From positions 1-64,000 of the forward strand of contig NZ_JAIVFX010000007.1 of assembly GCF_020829625.1 (NCBI RefSeq): a DNA stretch of 64,000 nt, read 5' to 3'. A model generated the notes under the pieces. The model was not told the origin of the DNA, searched no databases, and saw only the letters and a program-made list of their open reading frames with translations. Below, in pieces: positions 1 through 8,821 of this stretch. The stretch's first letter is position 1; every line of letters begins with the position of its first letter. Source of the DNA: Nostoc sp. XA010 (GTDB lineage: Bacteria; Cyanobacteriota; Cyanobacteriia; Cyanobacteriales; Nostocaceae). The translations under genes and the position numbers were made by a program.

Positions 1-306
1 CCCCGAAGCCATACCCGTTTATTTACTTTTATCAAATAGAGTGAACTCTCTTAGACTAATTCCCCTAGTTTCTTCACTCATTGACATCTATTGGCTTTTA
101 GTCTGCGATCGCCCCGTGATCGATTACGACAAAACTAAATGTAAACGCCACCGTTGAGATTGACGCTTACACCCAACAAATTTGGGCTTTATCTTCTTAA
201 GTTGACACCAATGCAATGCCGTGCGCTTGCATCGTTGTGCCCCTTGAGAAAAATCACACATCGCGCTAGTCTTCATTGACGTAACTGCACAATGTAACAT
301 TAAGCG
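1..306. other. Intergenic leader before the GH116 gene
   Basis: No coding sequence is supported here. The stretch has a HIP1-like GCGATCGC near 106 and short in-frame fragments only. It probably contains the promoter of the GH116 gene that starts at 307, but I cannot pick a convincing -35/-10 pair. Confidence 0.5.
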
Positions 307-2709
307 ATGACAAATCAACTCTCTCCGAAAATTCCCTCTTGCACTTGGAGCCGTCCCATCGGCTTAGGCTGGGACAAAGCTTATACCGTCCGCTACGCAA
401 GTAATATCGATGATGGCCCTTGGCATGGTATGCCTTTAGGTGGCTTTGGTGCAGGTTGCATCGGTCGTTCTTCACGGGGAGATTTTAATCTGTGGCACAT
501 CGATGGCGGTGAACATACCTTCAAAAACGTTCCCGCTTGTCAGTTCAGTGTGTTTGAGTCCAATAGCACATCTTCCCAAGCCTACGCTTTATCTACACAA
601 GCGCCCGATGATGGTACTCTCAAAGCTTGGCAATGGTATCCGACAACTCCCGCAACAGAGGGGACGGGAAATTATCACGCACTATACCCACGTAGCTGGT
701 TTGTGTACGAAAATGTATTTCAAGCACAGTTGACTTGTGAACAATTTTCCCCAGTCTGGGCAGGTAATTACCAAGAAACTAGCTACCCTGTGGCAATATT
801 CCTCTGGAATGCCCACAACCCCACAGATGCACCCATTACTCTCAGTATTATGCTCACTTGGCAAAATATGGTGGGCTGGTTTACAAACGCTCTAAAATCT
901 CCCGAAGTGCGGGTGCGCGATGATGGTAGTCCGGTTTACGAATACCAACCGCGCTGGGGCGAAAGTCAAGGAAACTATAACCAAATAGTTGAAAATACAC
1001 AACAGTTTGGCTGTGTTTTAGGTCGGGTTGGTAGCGATGCTTTGCAAGAAGGTGACGGAACTTGGTGTATTGCGACGCTGAAGCATCCCCAAGTGGAAGT
1101 ATTTCACCACACCCGATGGAATCCTGAAGGAACTGGTGATGAGGTGTGGCAAAGCTTTGCTAAAGATGGTTCTTTGCCTAATTATCTAGATACCACAGCA
1201 ACAGAGAATACACAATTGGGGGCTGCGATGGCACTCCGTTTTACTCTCCAACCAGGTGAAACTCTTGAAATCCCCTTTGTCCTAGCTTGGGATTTACCGA
1301 TCACAGAATTTGCCGCCGGAGTCAACTATTATCGCAGATATACAGACTTTTTTGGTAAAAGCGGAAACAACGCCTGGGCGATCGCATCTACTGCGCTACA
1401 AGAATATCAAACTTGGCGATCGCAAATTCAAAGTTGGCAAAAACCGATTCTTGACCGGGAAGATTTACCCAACTGGTTTAAAATGGCTCTATTTAATGAG
1501 CTTTATGACCTCACTAGCGGCGGTACTCTCTGGAGTGCAGCATCAGAACTTGACCCCATCGGTCAGTTTGCGGTGCTGGAGTGCTTAGATTACCGTTGGT
1601 ATGAAAGTCTAGATGTGCGATTATACGGCTCTTTTGCCCTACTGATGCTGTTTCCAGAACTAGAAAAGTCGGTAATGAGGGCATTTGCAAGGGCCATTCC
1701 TCAAGGTGATGATACACCCCGGATAATTGGCTATTACATGACAATTAAAGCAGAAAGCCCGATTGCAGTTCGGAAAGTTGCAGGTGCAACACCCCACGAT
1801 TTAGGCGCACCCAATGAACACGTTTGGGAGAAAACCAACTACACCAGCTATCAAGACTGCAATTTATGGAAAGATTTGGGTAGTGATTTTGTCTTGCAAG
1901 TATACCGTGATTTTCTGCTCACAGGTGCTGATGATGTAGAATTCCTGGCAGATTGCTGGGATGCGATCGTTCAAACCCTCGACTACCTGAAAACTTTTGA
2001 CATTGATGGCGATGGGATTCCCGAAAATTCCGGTGCGCCTGACCAAACCTTTGATGATTGGCGGTTACAGGGTGTCAGTGCTTATTGTGGTGGGTTATGG
2101 TTAGCGGCGCTAGAGGCTGCGATCGCAATTAGCGATATTTTATTAACTCACAACCTTGGCAACCTTGCCGTCTTGGCGGTTCAAAAATCCACTTATGAAA
2201 CTTGGTTACAACAATCTCTTCCTATTTACCAAGAAAAACTCTGGAATGGGCAATATTACAAACTTGATAGTGAAAGTGGTTCCGATGTGGTGATGGCAGA
2301 TCAATTGTGCGGACAATTTTATGCTCGTCTGCTGGACTTACCAGATATTGTACCGAGCGATCGCGCTCTCTCTGCCCTAAAAACTGTTTATGATGCGTGC
2401 TTTTTGAAATTCTGCAATGGTGAGTTTGGTGCTGCTAATGGTGTTCGTCCTGACGGTTCACCAGAAAACCCCAAAGCTACTCATCCCCTAGAAGTCTGGA
2501 CAGGGATAAACTTTGGCCTGGCGGCTTTTCTTGTGCAAATGGGAATGAAAGATGAAGCGTTTAAGTTGACGCAAGCTGTGGTGCAGCAAATTTATGACAA
2601 TGGTTTGCAATTTCGCACCCCTGAAGCTATCACCGCAGCTGATACTTTCCGCGCTAGCACTTACTTACGAGCAATGGCAATTTGGAGCATTTACTTAGTT
2701 ATTAATTAA
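307..2709 (+). CDS. GH116-family glycosidase (non-lysosomal glucosylceramidase/beta-glucosidase type)
   Basis: This 800-residue protein looks like a family GH116 beta-glycosidase, the family of human GBA2 and bacterial beta-glucosidases. The N-terminal half has the beta-sandwich features of the GBA2 N-terminal domain (GMPLGGFGAGCIGRS near residue 44, then FNLWHIDGGEH). The C-terminal half is the (alpha/alpha)6 catalytic domain. By family comparison from memory, the nucleophile is Glu398 in LFNELYDLTSGGT and the acid/base is Asp579 in APDQTFDDW. There is no signal peptide, so a cytoplasmic enzyme acting on beta-glucosides or glycolipids is likely; the substrate is unknown. It stands alone, with no obvious operon partner. 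ATG at 307 is followed at once by conserved-looking sequence, so the start is acceptable although no good Shine-Dalgarno is visible. Confidence 0.88.
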   Translation: MTNQLSPKIPSCTWSRPIGLGWDKAYTVRYASNIDDGPWHGMPLGGFGAGCIGRSSRGDFNLWHIDGGEHTFKNVPACQFSVFESNSTSSQAYALSTQAPDDGTLKAWQWYPTTPATEGTGNYHALYPRSWFVYENVFQAQLTCEQFSPVWAGNYQETSYPVAIFLWNAHNPTDAPITLSIMLTWQNMVGWFTNALKSPEVRVRDDGSPVYEYQPRWGESQGNYNQIVENTQQFGCVLGRVGSDALQEGDGTWCIATLKHPQVEVFHHTRWNPEGTGDEVWQSFAKDGSLPNYLDTTATENTQLGAAMALRFTLQPGETLEIPFVLAWDLPITEFAAGVNYYRRYTDFFGKSGNNAWAIASTALQEYQTWRSQIQSWQKPILDREDLPNWFKMALFNELYDLTSGGTLWSAASELDPIGQFAVLECLDYRWYESLDVRLYGSFALLMLFPELEKSVMRAFARAIPQGDDTPRIIGYYMTIKAESPIAVRKVAGATPHDLGAPNEHVWEKTNYTSYQDCNLWKDLGSDFVLQVYRDFLLTGADDVEFLADCWDAIVQTLDYLKTFDIDGDGIPENSGAPDQTFDDWRLQGVSAYCGGLWLAALEAAIAISDILLTHNLGNLAVLAVQKSTYETWLQQSLPIYQEKLWNGQYYKLDSESGSDVVMADQLCGQFYARLLDLPDIVPSDRALSALKTVYDACFLKFCNGEFGAANGVRPDGSPENPKATHPLEVWTGINFGLAAFLVQMGMKDEAFKLTQAVVQQIYDNGLQFRTPEAITAADTFRASTYLRAMAIWSIYLVIN

Positions 2710-2814
2710 TTTACCATCAAAACGGTTCTCGTCTTGATGCAATAAACGTAGGGGCGCACAGCTATCATGCGTGTCAACTCAACGTGAAAGCCTATCCAGA
2801 ACAAGCTTTTATCG

Positions 2815-2926
2815 CAATATGCTTGGGTTAAGCATTTTCTCATTCTCTCTGTGTACTCTGCGCCTCTGCGGTTAGTTAAAAAAATTGACTTTGACAAAGA
2901 GTTCTAACCTTAACCCAAGCATATTG
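2815..2926. mobile_element. MITE-like element with perfect terminal inverted repeats
   Basis: The left end CAATATGCTTGGGTTAAG is matched by the exact reverse complement at 2909-2926, giving 18-bp perfect terminal inverted repeats around a core of about 76 bp with no coding capacity. The core contains a string (CTCTGCGCCTCTGCGG) common in Nostoc repeats. This is a short non-autonomous element, probably moved by a transposase encoded elsewhere. Confidence 0.6.
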
Positions 2927-4323
2927 GTCTTTATCTGACAAAGCAGAGTCTAAATTTGTGACTATATTTTCCAAGTGTTTCCGGAAGCGAAGGAAAATTT
3001 CAGTAATGGTAAGAGTTGAAGCATTGAGAATTCAAGACTACTCTATGCCGACTATATCTTTGTTTTAGACCGAGGTATCTTGTTGATCAAGGCACTGATT
3101 GCGAACTCATAAAAATTGGTAGTTTTTATTAGTATTTAGCCTAACTAGCACAGCATCCGTAATCTCAATTTTATAAAAGTTTTAAAGATTAAGACACATA
3201 TAGAATTCCAATTGTATTTTTGAAATCCACATAGGGTTCGTTACGCTATCGCTAACACACCAAAATATTAGAATGGTAAGTTACGCTCTATTAACACACC
3301 CTATAAGACTACTTATCTTTCAAAAAAAATTATGATTTATAGAAAATGTGCTGCTGAACAAATTTAACAACCTTATGTATTAGTTAACTTTATCTCATCA
3401 CTAATTCCCCTAATATACTACCTACTTAATCTGCTACATGTTTTTTATTAAAAGCATCTTGCTATAGGTGTTTTGCTTGATTTCAAGTGGTTATAATTAA
3501 AATTAACTATCTTTATTCCCACTAATCAGGATTTTTTTAAACTAGGCTGTCTATCATTACTAAATGATAATCATGAAAAAATTTATGGTCAGTTTACAAT
3601 GGTTTCATTTAGATAAGCTTAAGCTATATTTCTTGTAAATCAAGAAATATAATTTTCTAATTGAACTTATTAATAAAATATGTCCAATGTTATAGATACG
3701 AACGTTTTTTATTATTTAAACTTTCTTATTTTTAGAAGTTGTTTTACATGGTAGTTAGTGGTAGTATTTTCTAGCAACTCGACAATAATAAATGGTTTAA
3801 ATTGAGATTGTATGGGGGGTCACACCCCTCATGATTTAGCAAAGGAGGACAAAATTAAAAGCTGCACAAGACGCAAGTACGTATCTAAATACATTCAGTA
3901 AATTTAGCTTAAAATCTACTAAAGTAGTAGATGACATTAACGACAAAAAATAGTATAAATGCGAATGGCATTGTTAAAGCTCAAAGATAAATAAATTTTT
4001 CCCACTACTCAAAAAAATATGGAAACTTGCCGGAAAATGCTTAATTAAGCAGTAGTAAGAAATACAGGCGTTTTAACAGAGAAAGTTTATTGAACTAGGA
4101 GTTGAGAAAGTTTCAGAGGACAAAACTGCATCTACCAAGAGCTACGCCGAGACTTTTGTCTTACCAGTTAGATGAGAAGACAAAAGATAAAATTTTACCT
4201 TTCACTTACTAACAAGCTATAAGTACAGTTTCCTCAATTCATCGAAGGGAATCTGGATAGTTAGGACTGAGCAGCTAACAAACTTGATTAAAAACTTGAT
4301 TGTTTTTAATCAAACGTTAGTTC
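2927..4323. other. Long AT-rich gap upstream of the HetP-family gene
   Basis: I find no supportable gene here. The stretch is strongly AT-rich, has short palindromes (for example the 7-bp arms ATCTACT/AGTAGAT near 3917) and one striking palindrome at 3812-3832, listed separately. A perfect-looking AAAGGAGG at 3841 is not followed by a usable start codon. Part of the stretch may be a long 5' leader of the HetP-family gene. Confidence 0.4.
3812..3832. promoter_or_regulatory. Palindrome resembling a HetR-binding site
   Basis: The plus strand reads ATGGGGGGT, CAC, ACCCCTCAT, an imperfect palindrome of GGGGT/ACCCC arms. From memory, the HetR site upstream of Anabaena hetP is a palindrome with core GAGGGGTCTAACCCCTC; this sequence matches about 17 of 21 positions. 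It lies about 930 bp before the HetP-family gene. The Anabaena hetP promoter is also several hundred bases upstream. The similarity is seen directly; binding is inferred. Confidence 0.4.
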
Positions 4324-4679
4324 ATGAAAAAAATCATCAGGTCAAATGCAGTCGAAACCTCAAGCCAAGGGGACAGTTCAGGAATGAATCTATATCATTT
4401 GTATCCTTACTACGAGCTAGCTCTTGCCAAAACTAGTTTACTAGGGGAGTTATCAGCCAAAATTACTAAAACTCTGCTCAATAGCGCCAAGGTAAAGCTT
4501 AAACAGCAGAGAAGTTTCAGCCTGTATCTTTACTATTCAAAGCTACGAGAGCCAATCAGAGTTTAGGAAAATTATGTACGCGTCTGTTGATTGATAGATT
4601 TTTATCCTTCGTCAACATCCAACATCGCCAAATTGCTGACAATTACCTGAAAGCGATTCAACAGCTACAAAAAGGTTAG
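4324..4679 (+). pseudogene. Short conserved-looking ORF with a probable frameshift
   Basis: An 80-residue reading frame (4324-4566) starts with MKKIIRSNAVETSSQ and ends with a stop. Coding-looking sequence then continues in another frame (ATRANQSLGKLCTRLL ... DNYLKAIQQLQKG) to a stop at 4677-4679. Joined near 4540, the two would make a protein of about 117 residues. I do not recognise the family. It lies just upstream of, and on the same strand as, the HetP-family gene. It may instead be a genuine 80-residue protein followed by noise. Confidence 0.3.
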
Positions 4680-4759
4680 TGCAGTTTGTAACCCTCAATT
4701 GAAACACTAACAATCGCTGAAATTTAACTAGTTTACTTCACCCAAGATAACTAAACACT

Positions 4760-5098
4760 ATGATGAATCAAGACATTGCTGGTATTAGTAGTAACTTAGA
4801 TACAACAGTCAAAGCTCAACAATTTGACAAAGTAGTTGAAGCAATAATTGCTGGAAAGTACTCCTGGGCATGTGTTTTAATGCTACGATTTGCTGGGTAT
4901 AATCCTCTCCATTACATTCCGTACCGTACCTACAATCGCTTGCTCAAAGAAAATTCTCAAACCAATAGAACAAAACAACAGCAAAGTGAAAATCTAAAAA
5001 TGCTGAAAGATTCAAGACCTGCTTATCTTGAGGTAGTTGGAAAGCAAAAACCAGAAAGCAGCCAAGATATTTCCTTGAAACGCTGTGGAGTGAATTAA
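4760..5098 (+). CDS. HetP-family heterocyst differentiation protein
   Basis: The 112-residue product carries the characteristic HetP core: [20 protein letters not shown] followed by [20 protein letters not shown] and RLLKEN, at about residues 21-68. HetP proteins act in commitment to heterocyst differentiation in filamentous cyanobacteria, and genomes carry several paralogues with antagonistic roles, so the particular paralogue cannot be assigned. The C-terminal 45 residues are polar and poorly conserved, as is usual. Two tandem ATG codons (4760, 4763) make the exact start ambiguous. There is no hetC next door, so this is probably a paralogue rather than the hetC-linked hetP. A stem-loop terminator follows at 5148. 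Confidence 0.85.
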   Translation: MMNQDIAGISSNLDTTVKAQQFDKVVEAIIAGKYSWACVLMLRFAGYNPLHYIPYRTYNRLLKENSQTNRTKQQQSENLKMLKDSRPAYLEVVGKQKPESSQDISLKRCGVN

Positions 5099-5147
5099 AA
5101 ACAATTTGGAATCCACAGATTCTGCCCTAAAGCTGATTGAGTGTCTG

Positions 5148-5192
5148 AAAACCTACTATGCTAATTTAAAATTTTTAGCATGGTAGGTTTTC
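5148..5192 (+). terminator. Rho-independent terminator after the HetP-family gene
   Basis: The arms AAAACCTACTATGCTAA and TTAGCATGGTAGGTTTT pair with one mismatch around a short AT loop, and the right arm ends in a T run. It lies 50 bp after the stop codon of the HetP-family gene. Confidence 0.65.
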
Positions 5193-5358
5193 TATAGCAG
5201 TGATTAATTTAATATTTATTTGCAGAAATGTGCCAAAATGGCAAATATATACTAAGGATATTGGTAAACTAATAACAACTACAACTTAAACCAAAATAGA
5301 GGTGATTTGCGGCAAATAGATTAATTTTAATAAATAAAATCAATGATTAGTTCTGACT

Positions 5359-5603
5359 ATGAAATCAATCAAACTTATTACAAAAGTAGTCAGCATTTCA
5401 TGGAGTAAATAACTCCTATACCAAGACCAACGATACAACCGTTGCTACTGGTGGTTCTTTTTCTGAGGAAGTCTCAGCAAAGAGAATTTGGGGAGGTGGA
5501 TTCCCCCAATCCAAATTTTACACAGCTTTCATCGACTGCAGACGATGGGAGTAATGCTAATAAAACTTTCTATCCTGTGGTTGGTGTTGCTTTAGTTAAA
5601 TAA
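5359..5603 (+). pseudogene. Decayed gene for a small exported protein
   Basis: An ATG at 5359 opens MKSIKLITKVVSISW, then stops. In another frame the text continues GVNNSYTKTNDTTVATGGSF ... SAKRIWGGG, and in a third frame DSPNPNFTQLSSTADDG ... FYPVVGVALVK to a stop at 5601-5603. The three pieces read as one protein of about 80 residues broken by two frameshifts, with an N-terminus like a signal peptide. The family is not recognised. The two indels could be checked against intact homologues. Confidence 0.4.
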
Positions 5604-5775
5604 AGCAAACGCTTAACACCAATAACAGGAACGGAAACAGAAAAGTTACGGTAAAATCGTTGTCGTGGCTGGTAAAACTAGTAGGTCCATACGCTTCTCT
5701 TTCGACTATTGTAATCCTAGTCCTCCCAACCTGGATTATCTCTGGTTTCTAAATTTTCAATTTATATAACAACTA

Positions 5776-5811
5776 CTGGAAGTTCAAAACTTGAATAGCT
5801 TCCAGTTTTTT
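5776..5811 (+). terminator. Rho-independent terminator
   Basis: CTGGAAG and CTTCCAG form the outer stem, with a smaller AAGTT/AACTT stem nested inside, followed by TTTTTT. It is about 170 bp after the decayed exported-protein gene and may have served it. Confidence 0.55.
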
Positions 5812-5821
5812 ATGTCTAAAT

Positions 5822-5858
5822 AAAAATAGGGTGAGCAATTTGCCCACCCTATTTTTTG
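5822..5858. terminator. Bidirectional terminator downstream of rpe
   Basis: AAAAATAGGGTG and CACCCTATTTTTT pair around a small loop, giving a T run on both strands. It lies 27 bp beyond the rpe stop codon and can terminate rpe on the minus strand. Confidence 0.7.
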
Positions 5859-5884
5859 TAGAGAATGGTTAATCCAAAAATGAA

Positions 5885-6592
5885 TTAAACCTTGGCTAAT
5901 TCTGGGGTAGGACGCTTGCTATTACGAATTGATGTAATAGCCTCAGCATAATCTTTAGCGTTAAATACAGCTGAACCGGCGACAATTGCATTAGCTCCCG
6001 CTTCTAAAACTTGCCAGGTATTATTTGCCTTCAGTCCTCCATCGACTTCAATCCAAGGGTCAAGACCGCGTTCATCACACATTTGACGCAGCTTGCGGAT
6101 TTTGGGTAATACACCAGGGATAAAGCTTTGACCACCAAAACCAGGGTTGACGCTCATAATTAGTACTAAATCGCACAAATCTAGAACGTATTCAATTAGC
6201 TCTAGAGGGCTACCAGGATTAAGTACAACTCCAGCTTTCTTACCAAGCTCTTTAATTTGCCCCAAGGTGCGGTGCAGGTGGGGTGAAGCATTATGCTCGC
6301 AGTGTACAGAGATAATATCGGCACCCGCCTTAGCAAATCCTTCTACATACTTTTCTGGCTCCACAATCATCAAGTGGACATCCAGTGTCTTGGTCGTAAC
6401 CGGACGAATCGCCTCCACAATCAGAGGGCCTATCGTAATATTAGGTACAAAACGACCGTCCATGACATCAACATGAATCCAATCGGCTCCAGCCGCGTCT
6501 ACGGCGCGAATTTCATCACCCAGACGACTAAAATCGGCTGATAGGATAGATGGAGAAATGACAATGGGTTTTTGAGATAGGTTTTGGGTCAT
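5885..6592 (-). CDS. rpe: Ribulose-phosphate 3-epimerase
   Basis: The enzyme interconverts ribulose 5-phosphate and xylulose 5-phosphate in the Calvin cycle and oxidative pentose phosphate pathway in the cytoplasm. The TIM-barrel signatures are all present: [54 protein letters not shown] and the phosphate-binding VDGGLK. I chose the ATG at 6592 ([15 protein letters not shown], 235 residues) because it matches the usual start of cyanobacterial Rpe. The frame is open to 6649, but the extra 19 residues are unlike the family. It is transcribed away from the subtilase gene. Confidence 0.95.
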   Translation of the reverse strand: MTQNLSQKPIVISPSILSADFSRLGDEIRAVDAAGADWIHVDVMDGRFVPNITIGPLIVEAIRPVTTKTLDVHLMIVEPEKYVEGFAKAGADIISVHCEHNASPHLHRTLGQIKELGKKAGVVLNPGSPLELIEYVLDLCDLVLIMSVNPGFGGQSFIPGVLPKIRKLRQMCDERGLDPWIEVDGGLKANNTWQVLEAGANAIVAGSAVFNAKDYAEAITSIRNSKRPTPELAKV

Positions 6593-6768
6593 GGCTAGTG
6601 GATTTTTAAGCGTCCTCGTCTGTAAGCATTGTAACAAAACATTGAGCAAGACTCATAATTTTGCTCCCGGATTTTTTGGGAGTAGGGAGAATAATAACTC
6701 CTAACTCTGCTCATTTTGGATTTGGGATTTTCCTTTAATCCCAAATCCAAAATTTAAAATCTAAAATT

Positions 6769-6799
6769 GAATGACTAATGACTAATGGCTAATGGCTAA
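6769..6799. repeat. Heptamer repeat (TGACTAA-type) over the subtilase start
   Basis: Imperfect 7-bp units ATGACTA/ATGGCTA are repeated four times and run into the proposed start codon of the subtilase gene at 6792. Related heptamers occur at 15110-15135, 41400-41428 and 43836-43878 in this window. They are short tandemly repeated sequences typical of Nostoc genomes. Confidence 0.6.
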
Positions 6800-8387
6800 A
6801 AAACTAACCTGGATAATTTGGGGATTAAGTGCTTCTTGTCTGAGCGCGCCTGTAATTGCTTCAGCTTTAGAATTTGCTCTAGGAACTAATGGCATTGACG
6901 CTCTGAGGCTACACCAAGCTCCTTATAATTTAATCGGTCGCAAGATTGCTATTGGTCAAGTGGAAATTGGCCGACCTGGAATCTTTGGGTGGGATAAGGC
7001 GGTGTCTAAAAATCGCGCCATTTCTTTAGCGGCGGTGTTCTTACGCAACGGGCCAGCTAAATCAAATAATGGTGTTGACCCTCACGCTTACAATGTCGCT
7101 GGGATGATGGTGAGTCAAGACAAAGCTTTGCCGGGAGTTGCTCCGGGAGCGCGGCTGTATTCGTCTGCGGTGGGTTCTACTAAAAATATGGGTCAGCCAG
7201 AAGAGTGCTTATCAGCCCAGCACATAGCCTTACAAAATGGTGGTGATGTCCGGGCTATTAACTTTAGCTTTGGTGAACCTCTGAGCCGCGATCCTCGCCC
7301 GGAGGCTACTTTAGACGGCAATGCTTTACTAACTTTATGTGTTGACTGGTCTAGTCGCGTTCATGATGTTTTGTATGCGATCGCAGGCAATCAAGGTAAG
7401 GGGGGTATTCCTATTCCTACAGATAATTTTAACGGAATAAACGTGGCTTTTTCATCTCGCCGAGGGGGAGTTTTTAACAAAGTAGATGTGGCTAATCTGG
7501 CGGGTGCTAACCAAGGAGTAAGCGGAAGGCTAGCTGGAAAGGAATTTAATCTTGATGAGCGTGGTGCTATCAGTTTAGTTGCTCCTGGGAATAACATTCC
7601 TTTGCTCAATCCGGATGGCAAAGTTAACAAGGTTACAGGTACTAGTTTTGCAGCGCCTCAAGTTACGGCTAGTGTTGCTCTGTTGCAAGAATTTGCTGAT
7701 CGACAGATACGGACAAAACAACCACACTGGAGCATTGATGCTCGCCGTCATCAAGTAATGAAAGCTATATTGCTGAATTCAGCAGACAAAATCCAAGATA
7801 GCGGTGATGGTTTGCTGTTGCGAATGAGCCGGACACTAATTGATAAAAAAAATCAAAGCTGGCTGGATTCTGATGCTTATAAAGATCCAAAAATTCCCTT
7901 GGATGCCCAAATGGGAGCGGGTCATTTAAATGTATTTCGCGCTTATCAGCAACTTAGTAGTGGTCAATGGCAGCCATCAACAACTATACCTGCTATTGGT
8001 TGGGATTATCGCACAGTCAATGCTGGAACGTCTGTTGACTATATATTAGCAAAACCGTTAAAACAGGGGAGTTTTGTTGCTGTTACTCTGAGTTGGGATC
8101 GATTGGTAGAACTCAACGATAAAAATAAAAACCAGCAATATGACGTAGGCGAAAATTTCCGCGATCGCGGTTTGAATAATCTTGACCTATACTTAGTAAA
8201 AGCTAATGCTCAAAACTCAGATGCTGGTGCTGTTTGCTCCTCAATCAGCCAAATCGATAGTATAGAACATATTTTCTGCCCCGTTGCTGCTGCTGGCAAT
8301 TACAAAATTCGCGTCCAGTTTCGTCAAAAGTTAAATGAAGTGACTCAACCCTACAGTTTAGCTTGGTGGAGTGTACCTATTAATTGA
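6792..8387 (+). CDS. S8 (subtilisin-like) serine peptidase, divergent, exported
   Basis: The 531-residue protein begins with a signal peptide (MAKKLTWIIWGLSASCLSAP ... ASA). A divergent peptidase S8 domain spans about residues 45-340. The nucleophile is Ser285 in GTSFAAP, the oxyanion Asn is Asn200 in AGNQG, and His98 in PHAYNVAGMM fits the catalytic histidine. The expected aspartate is replaced by Glu58 in GQVEIGRPG, so activity is uncertain. Residues 400-530 form a C-terminal beta domain, possibly a P-domain-like module. The ATG lies inside a heptamer repeat with several in-line ATGs. Export to the periplasm or outside is likely. A serpin follows 434 bp downstream on the same strand and could be its inhibitor, which is inference only. 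Confidence 0.82.
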   Translation: MAKKLTWIIWGLSASCLSAPVIASALEFALGTNGIDALRLHQAPYNLIGRKIAIGQVEIGRPGIFGWDKAVSKNRAISLAAVFLRNGPAKSNNGVDPHAYNVAGMMVSQDKALPGVAPGARLYSSAVGSTKNMGQPEECLSAQHIALQNGGDVRAINFSFGEPLSRDPRPEATLDGNALLTLCVDWSSRVHDVLYAIAGNQGKGGIPIPTDNFNGINVAFSSRRGGVFNKVDVANLAGANQGVSGRLAGKEFNLDERGAISLVAPGNNIPLLNPDGKVNKVTGTSFAAPQVTASVALLQEFADRQIRTKQPHWSIDARRHQVMKAILLNSADKIQDSGDGLLLRMSRTLIDKKNQSWLDSDAYKDPKIPLDAQMGAGHLNVFRAYQQLSSGQWQPSTTIPAIGWDYRTVNAGTSVDYILAKPLKQGSFVAVTLSWDRLVELNDKNKNQQYDVGENFRDRGLNNLDLYLVKANAQNSDAGAVCSSISQIDSIEHIFCPVAAAGNYKIRVQFRQKLNEVTQPYSLAWWSVPIN

Positions 8388-8821
8388 AACAAGGTAGCAC
8401 AACTTTTATCTGTGTCAACTTACAGCGTTTTTCATTTATTTAAATAACATTCCCCTGTAGGGTAGCACAGCTCTGTATGCCTACAAAAGTTTGGTATTTT
8501 GTGAACTAAAAAGCGTGATTTTATCTTTAAAAATCAAGAGCGCTGGTTATTTCATGATTAAGTAGTCTACAATACTTTTATAGATAAATAGGAAAGTTCC
8601 TAAGAATCGAGATTTTTATAATTCGTCTGTATTGCCGCCTCAATTAGGATTTAGCAACTCTAATAAGTTGTGTTTAATTCCTCTGAGCTAATAACTTGCT
8701 GTTACAGTTTCTGTAACAGTGCCATTTTTGTATTGGAGCAAATGCAATAGTTAATCATTGACACAGTATCTGCGTCACCCATGATCACAGTTCGGGAATC
8801 TTTCGCAAGTGAGGTGGTAAG
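8388..8821. other. Gap between subtilase and serpin genes
   Basis: No gene is supported. The gap contains the palindrome at 8699-8719 and a TTGACA at 8758, which could be part of a promoter for the serpin gene. Confidence 0.4.
8699..8719. promoter_or_regulatory. Perfect inverted repeat, candidate operator of the serpin gene
   Basis: Nine-base arms CTGTTACAG and CTGTAACAG are separated by TTT. The repeat lies about 100 bp before the serpin start and just upstream of a TTGACA at 8758. No poly-T follows, so an operator is more likely than a terminator. The cognate regulator is unknown. Confidence 0.35.

Noticed and set aside
3838..3900. Strong Shine-Dalgarno AAAGGAGG as sign of a small gene
   Set aside because: No ATG, GTG or TTG follows at a proper distance and the frame closes within 17 codons.
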